Positions 16,702 to 26,886 are shown, counted from the first letter of the stretch. The stretch: DNA of 50,229 nt from Calidithermus chliarophilus DSM 9957 (GCF_000430045.1 NZ_KE387027.1:279766-329994); one strand, 5' to 3'. A program made the numbers and translations. The notes: generated by a model from the letters alone, not told the origin.

Positions 16702-17595
16702 ATGAAACGCATAGGCGTACTCGGGATGCCGATGGACTTAGGGCAGGGGAGGCGCGGGGTGGACATGGGCCCCAGCGCCATCCGCTACGCCCGTCTGCAA
16801 GCGGTTTTAGAAGAGTTGGGCCACGAGGTGCAGGACTTCGGTGACGTGGACATTCCCATCGCCGAGAGCCTGCGTCACGAGCGCGAGAGCGGCGGCCTGA
16901 GCTACCTCGAGCCCATCCGCCGGGCCTGCGAGGACGCCATCCGGGGCTTCGCGGCCATGCCCGAGGACGCTTTCCCCGTCCTGCTCGGGGGCGACCACTC
17001 GGTGGCCATGGCCTCAGTGACGGCAGCGAGCCGCGGGCGGCGCGTCGGGGTGATCTGGGTGGACGCCCACGCCGACTTCAACACCCCCGAGACCTCCCCC
17101 AGCGGCAACATCCACGGGATGCCGCTGGCCCACCTGTGCGGGCTGGGCGACCCCCGCCTGGTCAACCTGGGCTGGGAGGGGGCCAAGGTGCGCCCGGAGG
17201 ACGTGGTGCTCATCGGCATCCGCAGCCTCGACCCCGGCGAGGTACGCCTGCTGCGCGAGCGCGGCGTGACGGTCTACACCATGAAGGAGGTGGACACCCT
17301 GCGCGTCCCGGCCATCGCCCGGGCCGTGGCCGAGAAGTTCCGCGGCTTCGAGCGCGTCCACGTCTCCCTCGACGCCGACGTGCTCGACCCCGAGATCGCC
17401 CCCGGCGTGGGCACCCCGGTGCCCGGCGGCCTCACCTACCGCGAGGCCCACCTGCTGATGGAGCTCCTCTCCGACACCGGCCTCGTGACCAGCCTCGACC
17501 TCGTGGAGGTCAACCCCATCCTCGACATCGCCAACCGCACCGCCCGCATCATGGTCGAGCTCGCCAGCAGCCTGCTGGGGAAGAAGATTTACTGA
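16702..17595 (+). CDS. rocF: Arginase
   Basis: A 297-residue ureohydrolase with the dimanganese site motifs GGDHSVAM, WVDAHADFNTPETSPSGNIHGMPL and SLDADVLDPEIAPG. The NIHGMPLAHLCG loop and overall length are those of bacterial arginase rather than agmatinase. It hydrolyses L-arginine to ornithine and urea. GGAGG ribosome site 2 bases from the ATG. A palindrome upstream may be an operator. It is followed by the clpS promoter. Confidence 0.93.
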   Translation: MKRIGVLGMPMDLGQGRRGVDMGPSAIRYARLQAVLEELGHEVQDFGDVDIPIAESLRHERESGGLSYLEPIRRACEDAIRGFAAMPEDAFPVLLGGDHSVAMASVTAASRGRRVGVIWVDAHADFNTPETSPSGNIHGMPLAHLCGLGDPRLVNLGWEGAKVRPEDVVLIGIRSLDPGEVRLLRERGVTVYTMKEVDTLRVPAIARAVAEKFRGFERVHVSLDADVLDPEIAPGVGTPVPGGLTYREAHLLMELLSDTGLVTSLDLVEVNPILDIANRTARIMVELASSLLGKKIY

Positions 17596-17615
17596 GCAGC
17601 CCTCCTTGATACACT
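17588..17615 (+). promoter_or_regulatory. Putative leaderless promoter of clpS
   Basis: TACACT (17610-17615) lies 7 bases before the GTG start at 17623. A loose -35 (TTTACT, 17588-17593) is 16 bases upstream and overlaps the arginase stop. No ribosome site lies between. Confidence 0.5.
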
Positions 17616-17622
17616 CGAGCTT

Positions 17623-17922
17623 GTGAGCACCACGGGCGACACCAAGACCAAAACCCACACCCGCACCCGTACCCCCGAGCAGTACAAGGTGCTGCTGCTC
17701 AACGACGACTACACCCCCATGGACTTCGTGGTAGACGTGCTGATGCGTTTTTTTCGCAAGAGCGAGCTCGAGGCCACCCGCATCATGCTGGCGGTGCACC
17801 AGCAGGGCGTGGGGGTGTGCGGGGTCTACCCCTTCGAGATCGCGGAGACCAAGGTGAACCAGGTGCTGGAGGCGGCCGCCGAGGAAGGCCATCCCCTGCA
17901 ATGCATCATGGAACCGGAGTAG
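17623..17922 (+). CDS. clpS: ATP-dependent Clp protease adaptor ClpS
   Basis: A 99-residue protein (GTG start). The Thr-rich flexible N-terminus is followed by the ClpS fold: [24 protein letters not shown] (NDD..M substrate pocket), [22 protein letters not shown]. It delivers proteins bearing N-terminal Leu, Phe, Tyr or Trp to ClpAP. It is 81 bases upstream of clpA, and the Aat transferase that makes such ends is also in this window. Confidence 0.96.
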   Translation: MSTTGDTKTKTHTRTRTPEQYKVLLLNDDYTPMDFVVDVLMRFFRKSELEATRIMLAVHQQGVGVCGVYPFEIAETKVNQVLEAAAEEGHPLQCIMEPE

Positions 17923-18003
17923 GGGAAAGGTGAACCTGTACCTAGGCAGCCGGGGGCAGGGCTGACATCCTGTAGCCTGGAAGCCACGGCTGGCTCCGTC
18001 GCT

Positions 18004-20217
<2,214 letters not shown>

Positions 20218-20241
20218 CCGGAGCGCTTTCCGAGGGCGACC

Positions 20242-20970
20242 CTACTCGAGGCGGTCGCCCCCGCGCACGTAGGCCCCGTCCCGGAACACCGGGACACACT
20301 CGCTGACGTCGAGGGCCGAGGCCAGCGCCACGTCTTCCTCGAACCCACGCTCGAGCAACTCCTTGCCCGAGCTGCACGAGCGCAACCGCTCCGCCAGGTC
20401 GCCCTGCAAAGCTTCGAAGGCGGCAGCGGCGGCCTGGGCTTCCGGGGAGCGGTGGCCCTCCAGGTGGCGGATGATGGCCCCCGCGCCCAGCCAGTCCTCG
20501 AGCGCGGGCCGCAGGCTCCGGTCCTGCCAGCGCTCGCCCGCGGGGATGACGGCGATGCGACGCCCGTAGCGCCGGGCCGCGTCGGCCACCGCCCGGGCGT
20601 TGCGGAGGCACCCGGCCAGGGTGGGGACTGCGCCCGTGCCCAGGGTGAGGGTCGCGCCGTTGGGGGAGGGCAGGACGAGGCGGGTGGTAGGGGGGATCTC
20701 CAGCAGCGACCGCGGTGAGAGCGAGTAGCCACGGCCCCCACTACGGGCCTCGGCCACGACGGCCCCCACGGACGCGGCGAAGCCGGCGGCGGAGGCATCC
20801 TTCCAGGGGTAGGGGAACACCACCGCGCCGCGGCCAGTGGCGATGTCCACGCAGGTCGAGAAGGACAGCACGTCCACGATGACCACTACGTCGCTGAGGG
20901 GGGCCAGTTGCGCGACCCCCTGTTCGCCCCACTCACAGCGCACCTCGAACTCGGACTGGTCGTAGGTCAT
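20242..20970 (-). CDS. 2-phosphosulfolactate phosphatase family protein (ComB-like)
   Basis: A 242-residue member of the ComB family (PF04029). It has VVVIVDVLSFSTCVDIA near the start, LPSPNGATLTL in the middle and a C-terminal EDVALASALDVSECVPVF. Archaeal and bacterial ComB removes phosphate from 2-phosphosulfolactate in coenzyme M or sulfolactate synthesis. In bacteria without that pathway the substrate is unclear; no other com genes are here. Convergent with clpA. Confidence 0.85.
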   Translation of the reverse strand: MTYDQSEFEVRCEWGEQGVAQLAPLSDVVVIVDVLSFSTCVDIATGRGAVVFPYPWKDASAAGFAASVGAVVAEARSGGRGYSLSPRSLLEIPPTTRLVLPSPNGATLTLGTGAVPTLAGCLRNARAVADAARRYGRRIAVIPAGERWQDRSLRPALEDWLGAGAIIRHLEGHRSPEAQAAAAAFEALQGDLAERLRSCSSGKELLERGFEEDVALASALDVSECVPVFRDGAYVRGGDRLE

Positions 20971-20984
20971 GCCCCGGGCCCCTT

Positions 20985-21182
20985 ATACCGGATTCAAAAA
21001 GATGATCACCCGATCCAAAGACCCCCGGAGGCCATCTTTTCGGATTCCAGAGCACACCCCTCCCTGACGGCCGGCGAAGCAAGCGTATCCCTCCCGAGGG
21101 GCGGCACCGCCCTCCGCCACGCGGATAACTTCGGTCGGGTTAGTTCGTCACCGAACGGTGACGAACTAACCGAATCTGGTAT
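20985..21182. mobile_element. MITE-like intergenic segment with terminal and internal inverted repeats
   Basis: ATACCGGATTC (20985-20995) at the left is the inverse of GAATCTGGTAT (21172-21182) at the right with one mismatch. Next to the right end is a very long hairpin: 16 bp perfect, GGTTAGTTCGTCACCG (21138-21153) paired with CGGTGACGAACTAACC (21156-21171), loop AA. At the left AAAAGATG and CATCTTTT form another pair. The segment has no open frame of note and lies between two starts or stops with lower GC than its surroundings. A transposable-element remnant is plausible but not proven from one copy. Confidence 0.45.
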
Positions 21183-21218
21183 TACCCGGTGAACATCGTA
21201 CCGGGAACGGGCCTCGAG

Positions 21219-21434
21219 CTATCCCTCCGGCTCGAGAGGATAGAGTTCACCCCCGCAGCGCGGGCAGACGGGGCTCGAGCCCGCCAGCGTGTAGACCGTG
21301 CTTCCTTCGGACTCCTGCAGCAGCCACAGGCCCTCCGCCTCGCGCCCGACCCTCCAGCTTCTGGGGGCGCAGCGCGGGCCGTAGCACACCCGAATGTCTC
21401 GGGAAATGCTGGAAGTTCCAATCTTGCCGGTCAT
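21219..21434 (-). CDS. Small zinc-ribbon-like hypothetical protein
   Basis: A 71-residue protein beginning MTGKIGTSSISRDIRVCYGP with CPRCGGELYPLEPEG at the C-terminus. CxxC plus an upstream Cys pair (VCYGPRC) could bind one zinc. Ribosome site GGAGG is 5 bases before the ATG. It follows the internally deleted flavoprotein gene by 12 bases, so the two are probably one transcript. No family recognised. Confidence 0.6.
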   Translation of the reverse strand: MTGKIGTSSISRDIRVCYGPRCAPRSWRVGREAEGLWLLQESEGSTVYTLAGSSPVCPRCGGELYPLEPEG

Positions 21435-21446
21435 GATGCCCTCCTC

Positions 21447-22178
21447 TCAGGCTTTTTGCAGCCTGGGTTCGGCGGCAGCCGCTCTGGGTGGGAACAGGTT
21501 GCCCCGGAGCACCCGCCACAACACCCTGGGGTGCAACAGGCTCTTGGGGCGGTCACGGAAGTTGACGACCTTGCCGAAGGCCATCGCCACGGCGGGGTCG
21601 TGCCGGGCGGCCCTGGGCAGTTTGCCCAGGTACCAGTTGACGAAGTGGCTCGTGGCACTGCGCTTTCCCTCCACCTCCTTCAGGCGCAGGTCGCGGCCCA
21701 CCACGATGCTCCAGGGGGAGTCTATGAGGGCGCTGGCGTCCACCACCAGCTCGGCCCCCAGCAGTTGTTCCACACCGCTCTCGCGCTGGGCCAGCCGCAC
21801 GCCGGTGACGCGCTCCTTCTGTCCGTCGGTGGTCAGGCCCAGCACGTCGCAGCGCTCGATGGCCCGCAGGTTGGGCAGGGCCAGCACCCGCTGGCGCACA
21901 TGGCCCTCGAGCAGCGGTCGGCTGGCGTAGAGCGACTTCACCCCGCCCTGGGCCACCACCTCCTGGCTGAAGCCGGGGAACAGCTCCTCGAGCACCTCCC
22001 GTCCGATGGAGAGCAGGCTGTGGGCGTGGCGGCCCTGGGGAACGCCCTTGCGGTGCTCGCCCATTGCCGGGAAGGTGTCGCGCTCGAGCACGGTGACCCG
22101 TTCGTAATGGTCGGCCAGTGCCCGGGCCGCGAGCAGCCCACCCATGCTCGCCCCGATGACCACGGCGTGCTTTCCCAT
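21447..22178 (-). CDS. Internally deleted FAD-dependent oxidoreductase (remnant)
   Basis: A 243-residue protein aligning along its whole length with the 451-residue flavoprotein at 32106-33461. It keeps VVIGASMGGLLAARALADHY and GEHRKGVPQGRHAH but lacks about 24 residues before SRPLLEG. It also lacks a block of about 184 residues: VVDAS is joined by a single Ala to LIDSPWS, which corresponds to residues 170 and 356 of the paralogue. The lost part contains the second FAD motif (GDA, residues 310-312 there) and most of the substrate domain. Both deletions are in frame, start and ribosome site (AGGAGG) are intact, yet normal FAD-monooxygenase activity is unlikely. Probably a decaying duplicate. 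Confidence 0.75.
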   Translation of the reverse strand: MGKHAVVIGASMGGLLAARALADHYERVTVLERDTFPAMGEHRKGVPQGRHAHSLLSIGREVLEELFPGFSQEVVAQGGVKSLYASRPLLEGHVRQRVLALPNLRAIERCDVLGLTTDGQKERVTGVRLAQRESGVEQLLGAELVVDASALIDSPWSIVVGRDLRLKEVEGKRSATSHFVNWYLGKLPRAARHDPAVAMAFGKVVNFRDRPKSLLHPRVLWRVLRGNLFPPRAAAAEPRLQKA

Positions 22179-22230
22179 GCCTACCTCCTGTGCCGGTCTG
22201 AACTGGCCGACTCGAAGGTAGGCGGCCCCT

Positions 22231-22248
22231 GGTAACGCCAGGGTAACG
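22231..22248 (-). promoter_or_regulatory. 11-bp-period direct repeat (CGTTACC) upstream of the flavoprotein remnant
   Basis: On the minus strand CGTTACC occurs twice with an 11-base period, spacer CTGG, 53-70 bases before the start at 22178. Almost the same sequence occurs at 23474-23491. The layout resembles operators of OmpR/PhoB-type response regulators. Confidence 0.5.
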
Positions 22249-22282
22249 CGCGGGCCTGCGGCCCCTTCGGCAAGCCGCCGTG

Positions 22283-22288
22283 TAGAGT
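22283..22288 (+). promoter_or_regulatory. Putative leaderless -10 box of the M24 peptidase
   Basis: TAGAGT ends 7 bases before the ATG at 22296. No clear -35 box. Confidence 0.4.
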
Positions 22289-22295
22289 GAGGGTC

Positions 22296-23450
22296 ATGTC
22301 CGAAGCCCAGCTTTACGCGGAGAAACTGGCCCAGGCGCAGGCCTTACTGGGGCCCGGCGACCTCTGGCTGATCGCGGCGCGCGAGACCCTCGAGCGCCCC
22401 GAGCCGGGGCTGGCGCTCGTCAGCGGGGCCGACCTCACCTGGGACGCCTTCTTCCTGGTGACCCGCGACGCCGCCACGGCCATCGTGGGGCGCTTCGACG
22501 CGCCGGGCCTCGAGCCCACATGGCGGGTGCTGCCCTACGACGAGGACTACGCGGGGCTGCTGCTGCAGGAGGTGCGGGCGCTGGGGCCTCGCCACGTCTT
22601 CCTGAACTACGCCAGCGACAACCCCCTGCTGGACGGGCTGAGCTATGGGATGTACCTCGAGCTGCGCTCCGTGCTGCCCGACCTCGCCTTCGAGTCGGCG
22701 GCGGGCTTTCTCGGGCGGCTGCGCTCGGTCAAGACCCCGGCCGAGCAGCGGCGCATCAAGGCCGCCGTGGACCGCGCCGAAGAACACTTGCACGAGCTTT
22801 CCCGGGTCATCCGTCCCGGCTGGTCGGAGGCGCAGGCCGCCGAGCACCTGCACCGCAAGCTGCGGGCGGAGGGCCTGGGGCCCGCGTGGGGCTGGAAGGG
22901 CTGCCCCAACGTGAGCTTCGCCCGCATGCCCAGCCACGCCGGGGCCACCGGGGCGGTGCTGGAGCCGGGAATGCTGATCCACACCGACTACGGGGTGAGG
23001 CTGGAGGGCTACTGCTCCGACCTCCAGCGGGTGTACTACTGGCCCGAGCCGGGCCGGGGCGTGCCGGGGGAGCTCGAGGCCGCCTTCCGCACGGTGCGGG
23101 CGGCCATGGACGCGGCAGGGGAGGCCCTGCGGCCCGGGGTGAAGGGCTACGAGGTGGACGCGGCGGCCCGCCGGGTCGTGACCGCGGCCGGCTACCCCGA
23201 GTACAAGTACGCCACCGGGCACAGCCTGGGCCGCGCCACCCACGACGGGGGCACCCTGCTGGGTCCGCGCTGGCCGCGCTACGGCCAGACCCCCGAGGGC
23301 ATGGTGCAAGAGGGGGAGGTCTACACCCTCGAGCTCGGCGTGATGCTGGAGGGCGTGGGCTACGTGGGGCTCGAGGAGGACGTGGTGGTGCGGGCCCACG
23401 GTGCCGAGTGGCTCTCCCGACGGCAGGAACAGCTCTACGTGCTGGGGTAG
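22296..23450 (+). CDS. M24 family metallopeptidase (Xaa-Pro aminopeptidase-like)
   Basis: A 384-residue creatinase/prolidase-type protein. The N-terminal domain covers about 1-165; the C-terminal pita-bread domain carries the five metal ligands: Asp in HTDYGV, Asp in YCSDLQRV, His in GHSLGRATH, Glu in YTLELGV and Glu in LEEDVVV. It is expected to remove N-terminal residues before proline from peptides in the cytoplasm. ATG at 22296 preferred over the GTG at 22287 because a -10 box lies right before it. Specificity not readable. Confidence 0.88.
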   Translation: MSEAQLYAEKLAQAQALLGPGDLWLIAARETLERPEPGLALVSGADLTWDAFFLVTRDAATAIVGRFDAPGLEPTWRVLPYDEDYAGLLLQEVRALGPRHVFLNYASDNPLLDGLSYGMYLELRSVLPDLAFESAAGFLGRLRSVKTPAEQRRIKAAVDRAEEHLHELSRVIRPGWSEAQAAEHLHRKLRAEGLGPAWGWKGCPNVSFARMPSHAGATGAVLEPGMLIHTDYGVRLEGYCSDLQRVYYWPEPGRGVPGELEAAFRTVRAAMDAAGEALRPGVKGYEVDAAARRVVTAAGYPEYKYATGHSLGRATHDGGTLLGPRWPRYGQTPEGMVQEGEVYTLELGVMLEGVGYVGLEEDVVVRAHGAEWLSRRQEQLYVLG

Positions 23451-23473
23451 CCGGGCGAGCGGCTCGGCCTCCT

Positions 23474-23491
23474 CGTTACCGCGGCGTTACC
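23474..23491 (+). promoter_or_regulatory. 11-bp-period direct repeat (CGTTACC) upstream of the di-heme lipoprotein
   Basis: Two copies of CGTTACC with an 11-base period (spacer GCGG), followed by AG, 83 bases before the start at 23574. Matches the repeat at 22231-22248 at 18 of 20 positions when that one is read on its minus strand. Confidence 0.55.
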
Positions 23492-23573
23492 AGCCTTTCC
23501 CTAACCTCGAGGCCTCAGAGGAGCAACACGTCCTTCGGGCATTCGGGTCCATCAGGGAAAGGAGCACACGCGC

Positions 23574-25970
23574 ATGAGAATTCCCATGGTTCAACGGGGG
23601 CGGCCCCTGGCAGGTGCGGGGCTGCTGCTTCTGGCCTCGCTGCTGGCGGGCTGCCCGTCGCAGGAGAAGCCGCCGCCCGCCAACGTCCCCGTCCTCAAGC
23701 GGCCCTCCAAGGCGGGCACCATCGCCATCACCGGCGACGACAAGCGGGTGCTGGTGGTCAACCCCGAGAACGACTCGCTCTCCGTCATCGACACCGCCAG
23801 CGACGCCGAGGTCGCGGAGGTGCCGGTGGGGGACGAGCCCAGCGCCGTGGTGATCGCCCCGGACGACAAGGTGGCCTACGTGGCGCTCAAGGCCGAGGCG
23901 CGGGTGGTGCGGGTGGTGGGGATCGACGGCTCGAGCCCCGCCGTCAGCGGCTCGGTGGCGGTGGGGTCGGAGCCGGTGGGCCTCGCCCTCTCCCCGCGCG
24001 GCGACCGGCTGGTGGTGGCCGAGTGGGCCGAGGGCCGGGTGGCGCTCGTCGACACCAAGACCCTCAGCGTCGTCGCCTCCAAAGCCGTCCCCAACCCGCG
24101 CGGCCTCGCCGTCTCCAACAACGGCGACCAGAGCGACGCCGACGAGAAGGTGGTGGTCACCGAGTTCTACGGGCGGCCCGGCCCCGGCCCCGAGGCCAGC
24201 GACACCAGCCGCACCGGCGCGGTGCGCGTCCTCAAGCTGGGCGACCTCTCCGAAGTAGCCACCGTGCTCTTCGAGCCCACCGCCACCGGCGACGCGGGTT
24301 TCCCGGCCCAGACCACCTCGCCCAACCAGCTCTACTCGGTGGCCGTCGCGGGCAACAAGTTCTTCGCCACCGCCATCGGCGCCTCGCCCGACGGGGCCCC
24401 GGTCTTCAACGGCAACGTCTTCCCGCTGGTGCTGGTGGGCGACCTCGGCGGCAACAAGCTCGGCAGCATCAGCCTGGCGGCGGCCATCAAGCAGCAGGTG
24501 AGCGCCCCCCGCCTCTTCATGGCCGACCTGGTGGACGTGGCGCTGGTGGGCAGCGACATCCTCTACCTCGTGGCCCGCGGCGCCGACGCGGTGCAGCGCG
24601 CGGTGCTCACCAGCGACACCACCGTGAGCCTGGGCACCCCCACCGTCAAGCAGCTCGACCTGCTCGCCAACGCCAACAACACCGGCTGCCAGGCGCCCAT
24701 CGGCATGGTCACGCCCCACGACACCTCCCAGACCACCAAGGCCTACGTCAACTGCTGGGTGAGCCGCACCGCCACCGTCGTCGCGCTCGACAGCCAGACC
24801 CCCAGCAAGAAGATCGCCACGGGGGCCGCGCCGGCGGGCCTCGAGGCCCAGGTCAACAAGGGCCGCCGCTTCTTCTTCACGGGCCGGGCCCGCTGGGCCA
24901 ACGAGGCCTGGTCGAGCTGCGGCTCCTGCCACAGCGACGGCCTCTCCGACAACGTCACCTGGCGCTTCGCCGCCGGGCCGCGCCAGAGCACCGACATGAG
25001 CGGCACCTTCAGCCACGGGCCCGGGCCGCAGAAACAGCGTATCCTCAACTGGACGGGCATCTTCGACGAACTCCACGACTTCGAGCGCAACACCCGCGGG
25101 GTCTCGGGCGGCAAGGGGGCCATCACCACCGACAACTGCGGCAACTTCGCCCCCGAGGACCAGGGCGGCGAGAAGCAGGCCAGCCTCAACCCCGCCGACG
25201 CCACCGACAAGAACGGTATCAAGGTCCAGCTCGGCATCCCGGTGCGCGAGATCCAGGACGCGCTGGGCGCGGCGCTGTGCACGGTGCAGCTCACCGGTGG
25301 CAAGGACTGGGACGACATCGAGGAGTTCGTCAAGACCATCCGCCCGCCCAAGGGCAAGCAGTTCCTCGACGCCGGCTCGGTGGCGCGGGGCCGCGCCCTG
25401 TTCGAGCAGACCGGCCAGGGCAGCTGCGCCTCCTGCCACGGCGGTCCCGGCTGGACGCTGTCGCGGCTGTTCTACACCCCCTCGAGCACCAACAACGCCA
25501 ACCTCGCCAACACCCCCTTCAGCGCCCCCGGCAGCCCCCACACCAAGCAGATCGAGCAGGAGCCCAAGGCGGGCGGCGGCTTCGTCGCCCCGGCCCAGGT
25601 GTCGTGCGTGCTGCGCAACGTGGGCAGCTTCGGGGTCCCGGGCAACGCCGCCGAGACGGACGCGCTCGAGAAAAAAGCGGGCAACCCCCCCACCGACCGC
25701 GCCCAGGGCGAGTTCGCCGGCTACAACATCCCCTCGCTCTACGGCCTCGCCCTGGGAGCCCCCTACCTGCACCACGGCCAGGCCAAGACCCTCGCCGAGC
25801 TCTTCACCGACCCCAAGTGGAGCGTGCACCTGCGCGCGGGCAACGCGGTCTTCACCCCTAGCGCCGGGCAGATCCAGGACCTCGCCAACTTCCTGCTCTC
25901 CATCGACGCCGCCACGCCCGAGGCCGCCGTGCCCGGCGGGGCCGACCAGTGCCTCATCAGCTTCCCCTGA
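23574..25970 (+). CDS. Di-heme c-type lipoprotein with beta-propeller (YVTN-like) domain
   Basis: A 798-residue exported protein. Lipoprotein signal with lipobox LLAG-C27. Residues about 45-400 contain repeated propeller strands (VLVVNPENDSLSVIDTAS, AVVIAPDDKVAYVALKA, GLALSPRGDRLVVAEW). The C-terminal part has two haem c motifs, CGSCH (449-453) and CASCH (618-622), in a layout like the MauG/cytochrome c peroxidase group (HSDGLSDNVTW after the first). Likely an electron-transfer or peroxidase-type protein anchored on the cell surface. Preceded by the CGTTACC direct repeat, followed by a terminator. Partner and substrate are unknown. Confidence 0.85.
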   Translation: MRIPMVQRGRPLAGAGLLLLASLLAGCPSQEKPPPANVPVLKRPSKAGTIAITGDDKRVLVVNPENDSLSVIDTASDAEVAEVPVGDEPSAVVIAPDDKVAYVALKAEARVVRVVGIDGSSPAVSGSVAVGSEPVGLALSPRGDRLVVAEWAEGRVALVDTKTLSVVASKAVPNPRGLAVSNNGDQSDADEKVVVTEFYGRPGPGPEASDTSRTGAVRVLKLGDLSEVATVLFEPTATGDAGFPAQTTSPNQLYSVAVAGNKFFATAIGASPDGAPVFNGNVFPLVLVGDLGGNKLGSISLAAAIKQQVSAPRLFMADLVDVALVGSDILYLVARGADAVQRAVLTSDTTVSLGTPTVKQLDLLANANNTGCQAPIGMVTPHDTSQTTKAYVNCWVSRTATVVALDSQTPSKKIATGAAPAGLEAQVNKGRRFFFTGRARWANEAWSSCGSCHSDGLSDNVTWRFAAGPRQSTDMSGTFSHGPGPQKQRILNWTGIFDELHDFERNTRGVSGGKGAITTDNCGNFAPEDQGGEKQASLNPADATDKNGIKVQLGIPVREIQDALGAALCTVQLTGGKDWDDIEEFVKTIRPPKGKQFLDAGSVARGRALFEQTGQGSCASCHGGPGWTLSRLFYTPSSTNNANLANTPFSAPGSPHTKQIEQEPKAGGGFVAPAQVSCVLRNVGSFGVPGNAAETDALEKKAGNPPTDRAQGEFAGYNIPSLYGLALGAPYLHHGQAKTLAELFTDPKWSVHLRAGNAVFTPSAGQIQDLANFLLSIDAATPEAAVPGGADQCLISFP

Positions 25971-25995
25971 CCCTTCGCCAAGCCTCCCTCCAGGT

Positions 25996-26025
25996 CCGGC
26001 CTCCCCAAGGGGAGGCCGGGTCTTT
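25996..26025 (+). terminator. Terminator after the di-heme lipoprotein gene
   Basis: Perfect 11-bp stem CCGGCCTCCCC/GGGGAGGCCGG with loop AA, followed by GTCTTT. Confidence 0.75.
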
Positions 26026-26061
26026 GGGCCGCGCCAGGGTCGCCCGGTACACACTCCGGGG

Positions 26062-26411
26062 ATGACCCTCGAGGACACCCTGACCTGCCTGCTGGGCTTC
26101 GCCGGGGTGGGCAAGTACACCGTGGCGAAGGAGCTGCACCGCCTCACGGGTGCCCGCATCGTGGACAACCCCTACATCCTCTGCGGCTGTTGTGCGAGGC
26201 CGAGGATCTGGCCCGCCGCATCGCCCACCCCGAGCGGCGCGAGCGCGCGAAGTCGCTGAGCCCGGAGGAGGCCCGCCGCACCCACGCCCGCCTCCAGGTC
26301 TACCGACCCCGCCACCCCAACACCCTCACCCTCGACGTGACCCACCTGCGGCCCGAGCAATCCGCCCGGGCCATCCTCGAGCACGTCCAGCGCTTGAAGC
26401 CCGGGCGGTAA
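26062..26411 (+). pseudogene. Broken P-loop (AAA/kinase-like) ATPase gene
   Basis: The N-terminal part (ATG 26062) has a clear P-loop, CLLGFAGVGKYTVAKELHRLTGARIVDN. At about 26183-26190 the frame changes (+2) and continues as LLCEAEDLARRIAHPERRERAKSLSPEEAR, ending in LTLDVTHLRPEQSARAILEHVQRL. Both halves belong to one type of small AAA/kinase-like protein (about 170-190 residues), but only about 115 residues remain. Thus a central piece of roughly 60 residues, including the region after the P-loop, was deleted with loss of frame. Non-functional as read. A sequencing error could explain the frame change but not the missing segment. Confidence 0.7.
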
Positions 26412-26426
26412 GCGCGCCGTCCTGGG

Positions 26427-26870
26427 TCAGCGGTACCCGGTCGCGAACACCACCCCGTCGCGCACCTCGAGCGCGATGGCCCGCAGGGGCGGGTTGGGCC
26501 GCCCGTCGGCGGCGCGCCCGTCGAGGGCATGGAAACGCGAGCCGTGGCAGGGGCACACCAACTGGCGCTCGGCGTTGGGGGTGGACGGGGTGCAGCCCAG
26601 GTGGGTGCAGATCAGGTGGTAGGCCACCAGGTAGACCGTCGCGCCCTGGGCCTCGACCGCCAACGAGCGGGTGTCGCCCTCCGGCGGCCTGGGCACCCGC
26701 AGCAGCAGGGCGTGGCGGCCGTCGAAGGGGAACTGGAAGAAGGACCACTCGGCCTCGAGCTTCGCCACCTCCACGACGCGGTAGGGGCGCGGCGGGGCGG
26801 CTTGGGCGCGGGCCAGGGGCGTGGCGAGGGCGGCGGTGGCCAGGTGTCGGAGGGCTTTCCTTCGGTTCAT
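26427..26870 (-). CDS. Rieske 2Fe-2S protein
   Basis: A 147-residue protein with an N-terminal twin-arginine-like export signal (MNRRKALRHLATAALATPLARAQ) and a Rieske domain with both cluster motifs, CTHLGC and CPCHGS. An electron carrier outside the membrane is expected. No cytochrome b is adjacent, so it is probably not part of a bc1 complex. The di-heme lipoprotein gene nearby is a possible partner by context only. Follows the two tandem FDFW-family genes on the same strand. Confidence 0.87.
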   Translation of the reverse strand: MNRRKALRHLATAALATPLARAQAAPPRPYRVVEVAKLEAEWSFFQFPFDGRHALLLRVPRPPEGDTRSLAVEAQGATVYLVAYHLICTHLGCTPSTPNAERQLVCPCHGSRFHALDGRAADGRPNPPLRAIALEVRDGVVFATGYR

Positions 26871-26886
26871 GGGTTGCCTTTCTGCC

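Noticed and set aside
22520-26168. Long open frames of 1113 codons (plus) and 893 codons (minus) over the M24 and di-heme genes
   Set aside because: Arg/Ala/Pro/Gly-rich or Val/Gly-rich low complexity translation; the real genes in other frames have lipobox, haem and metal motifs.
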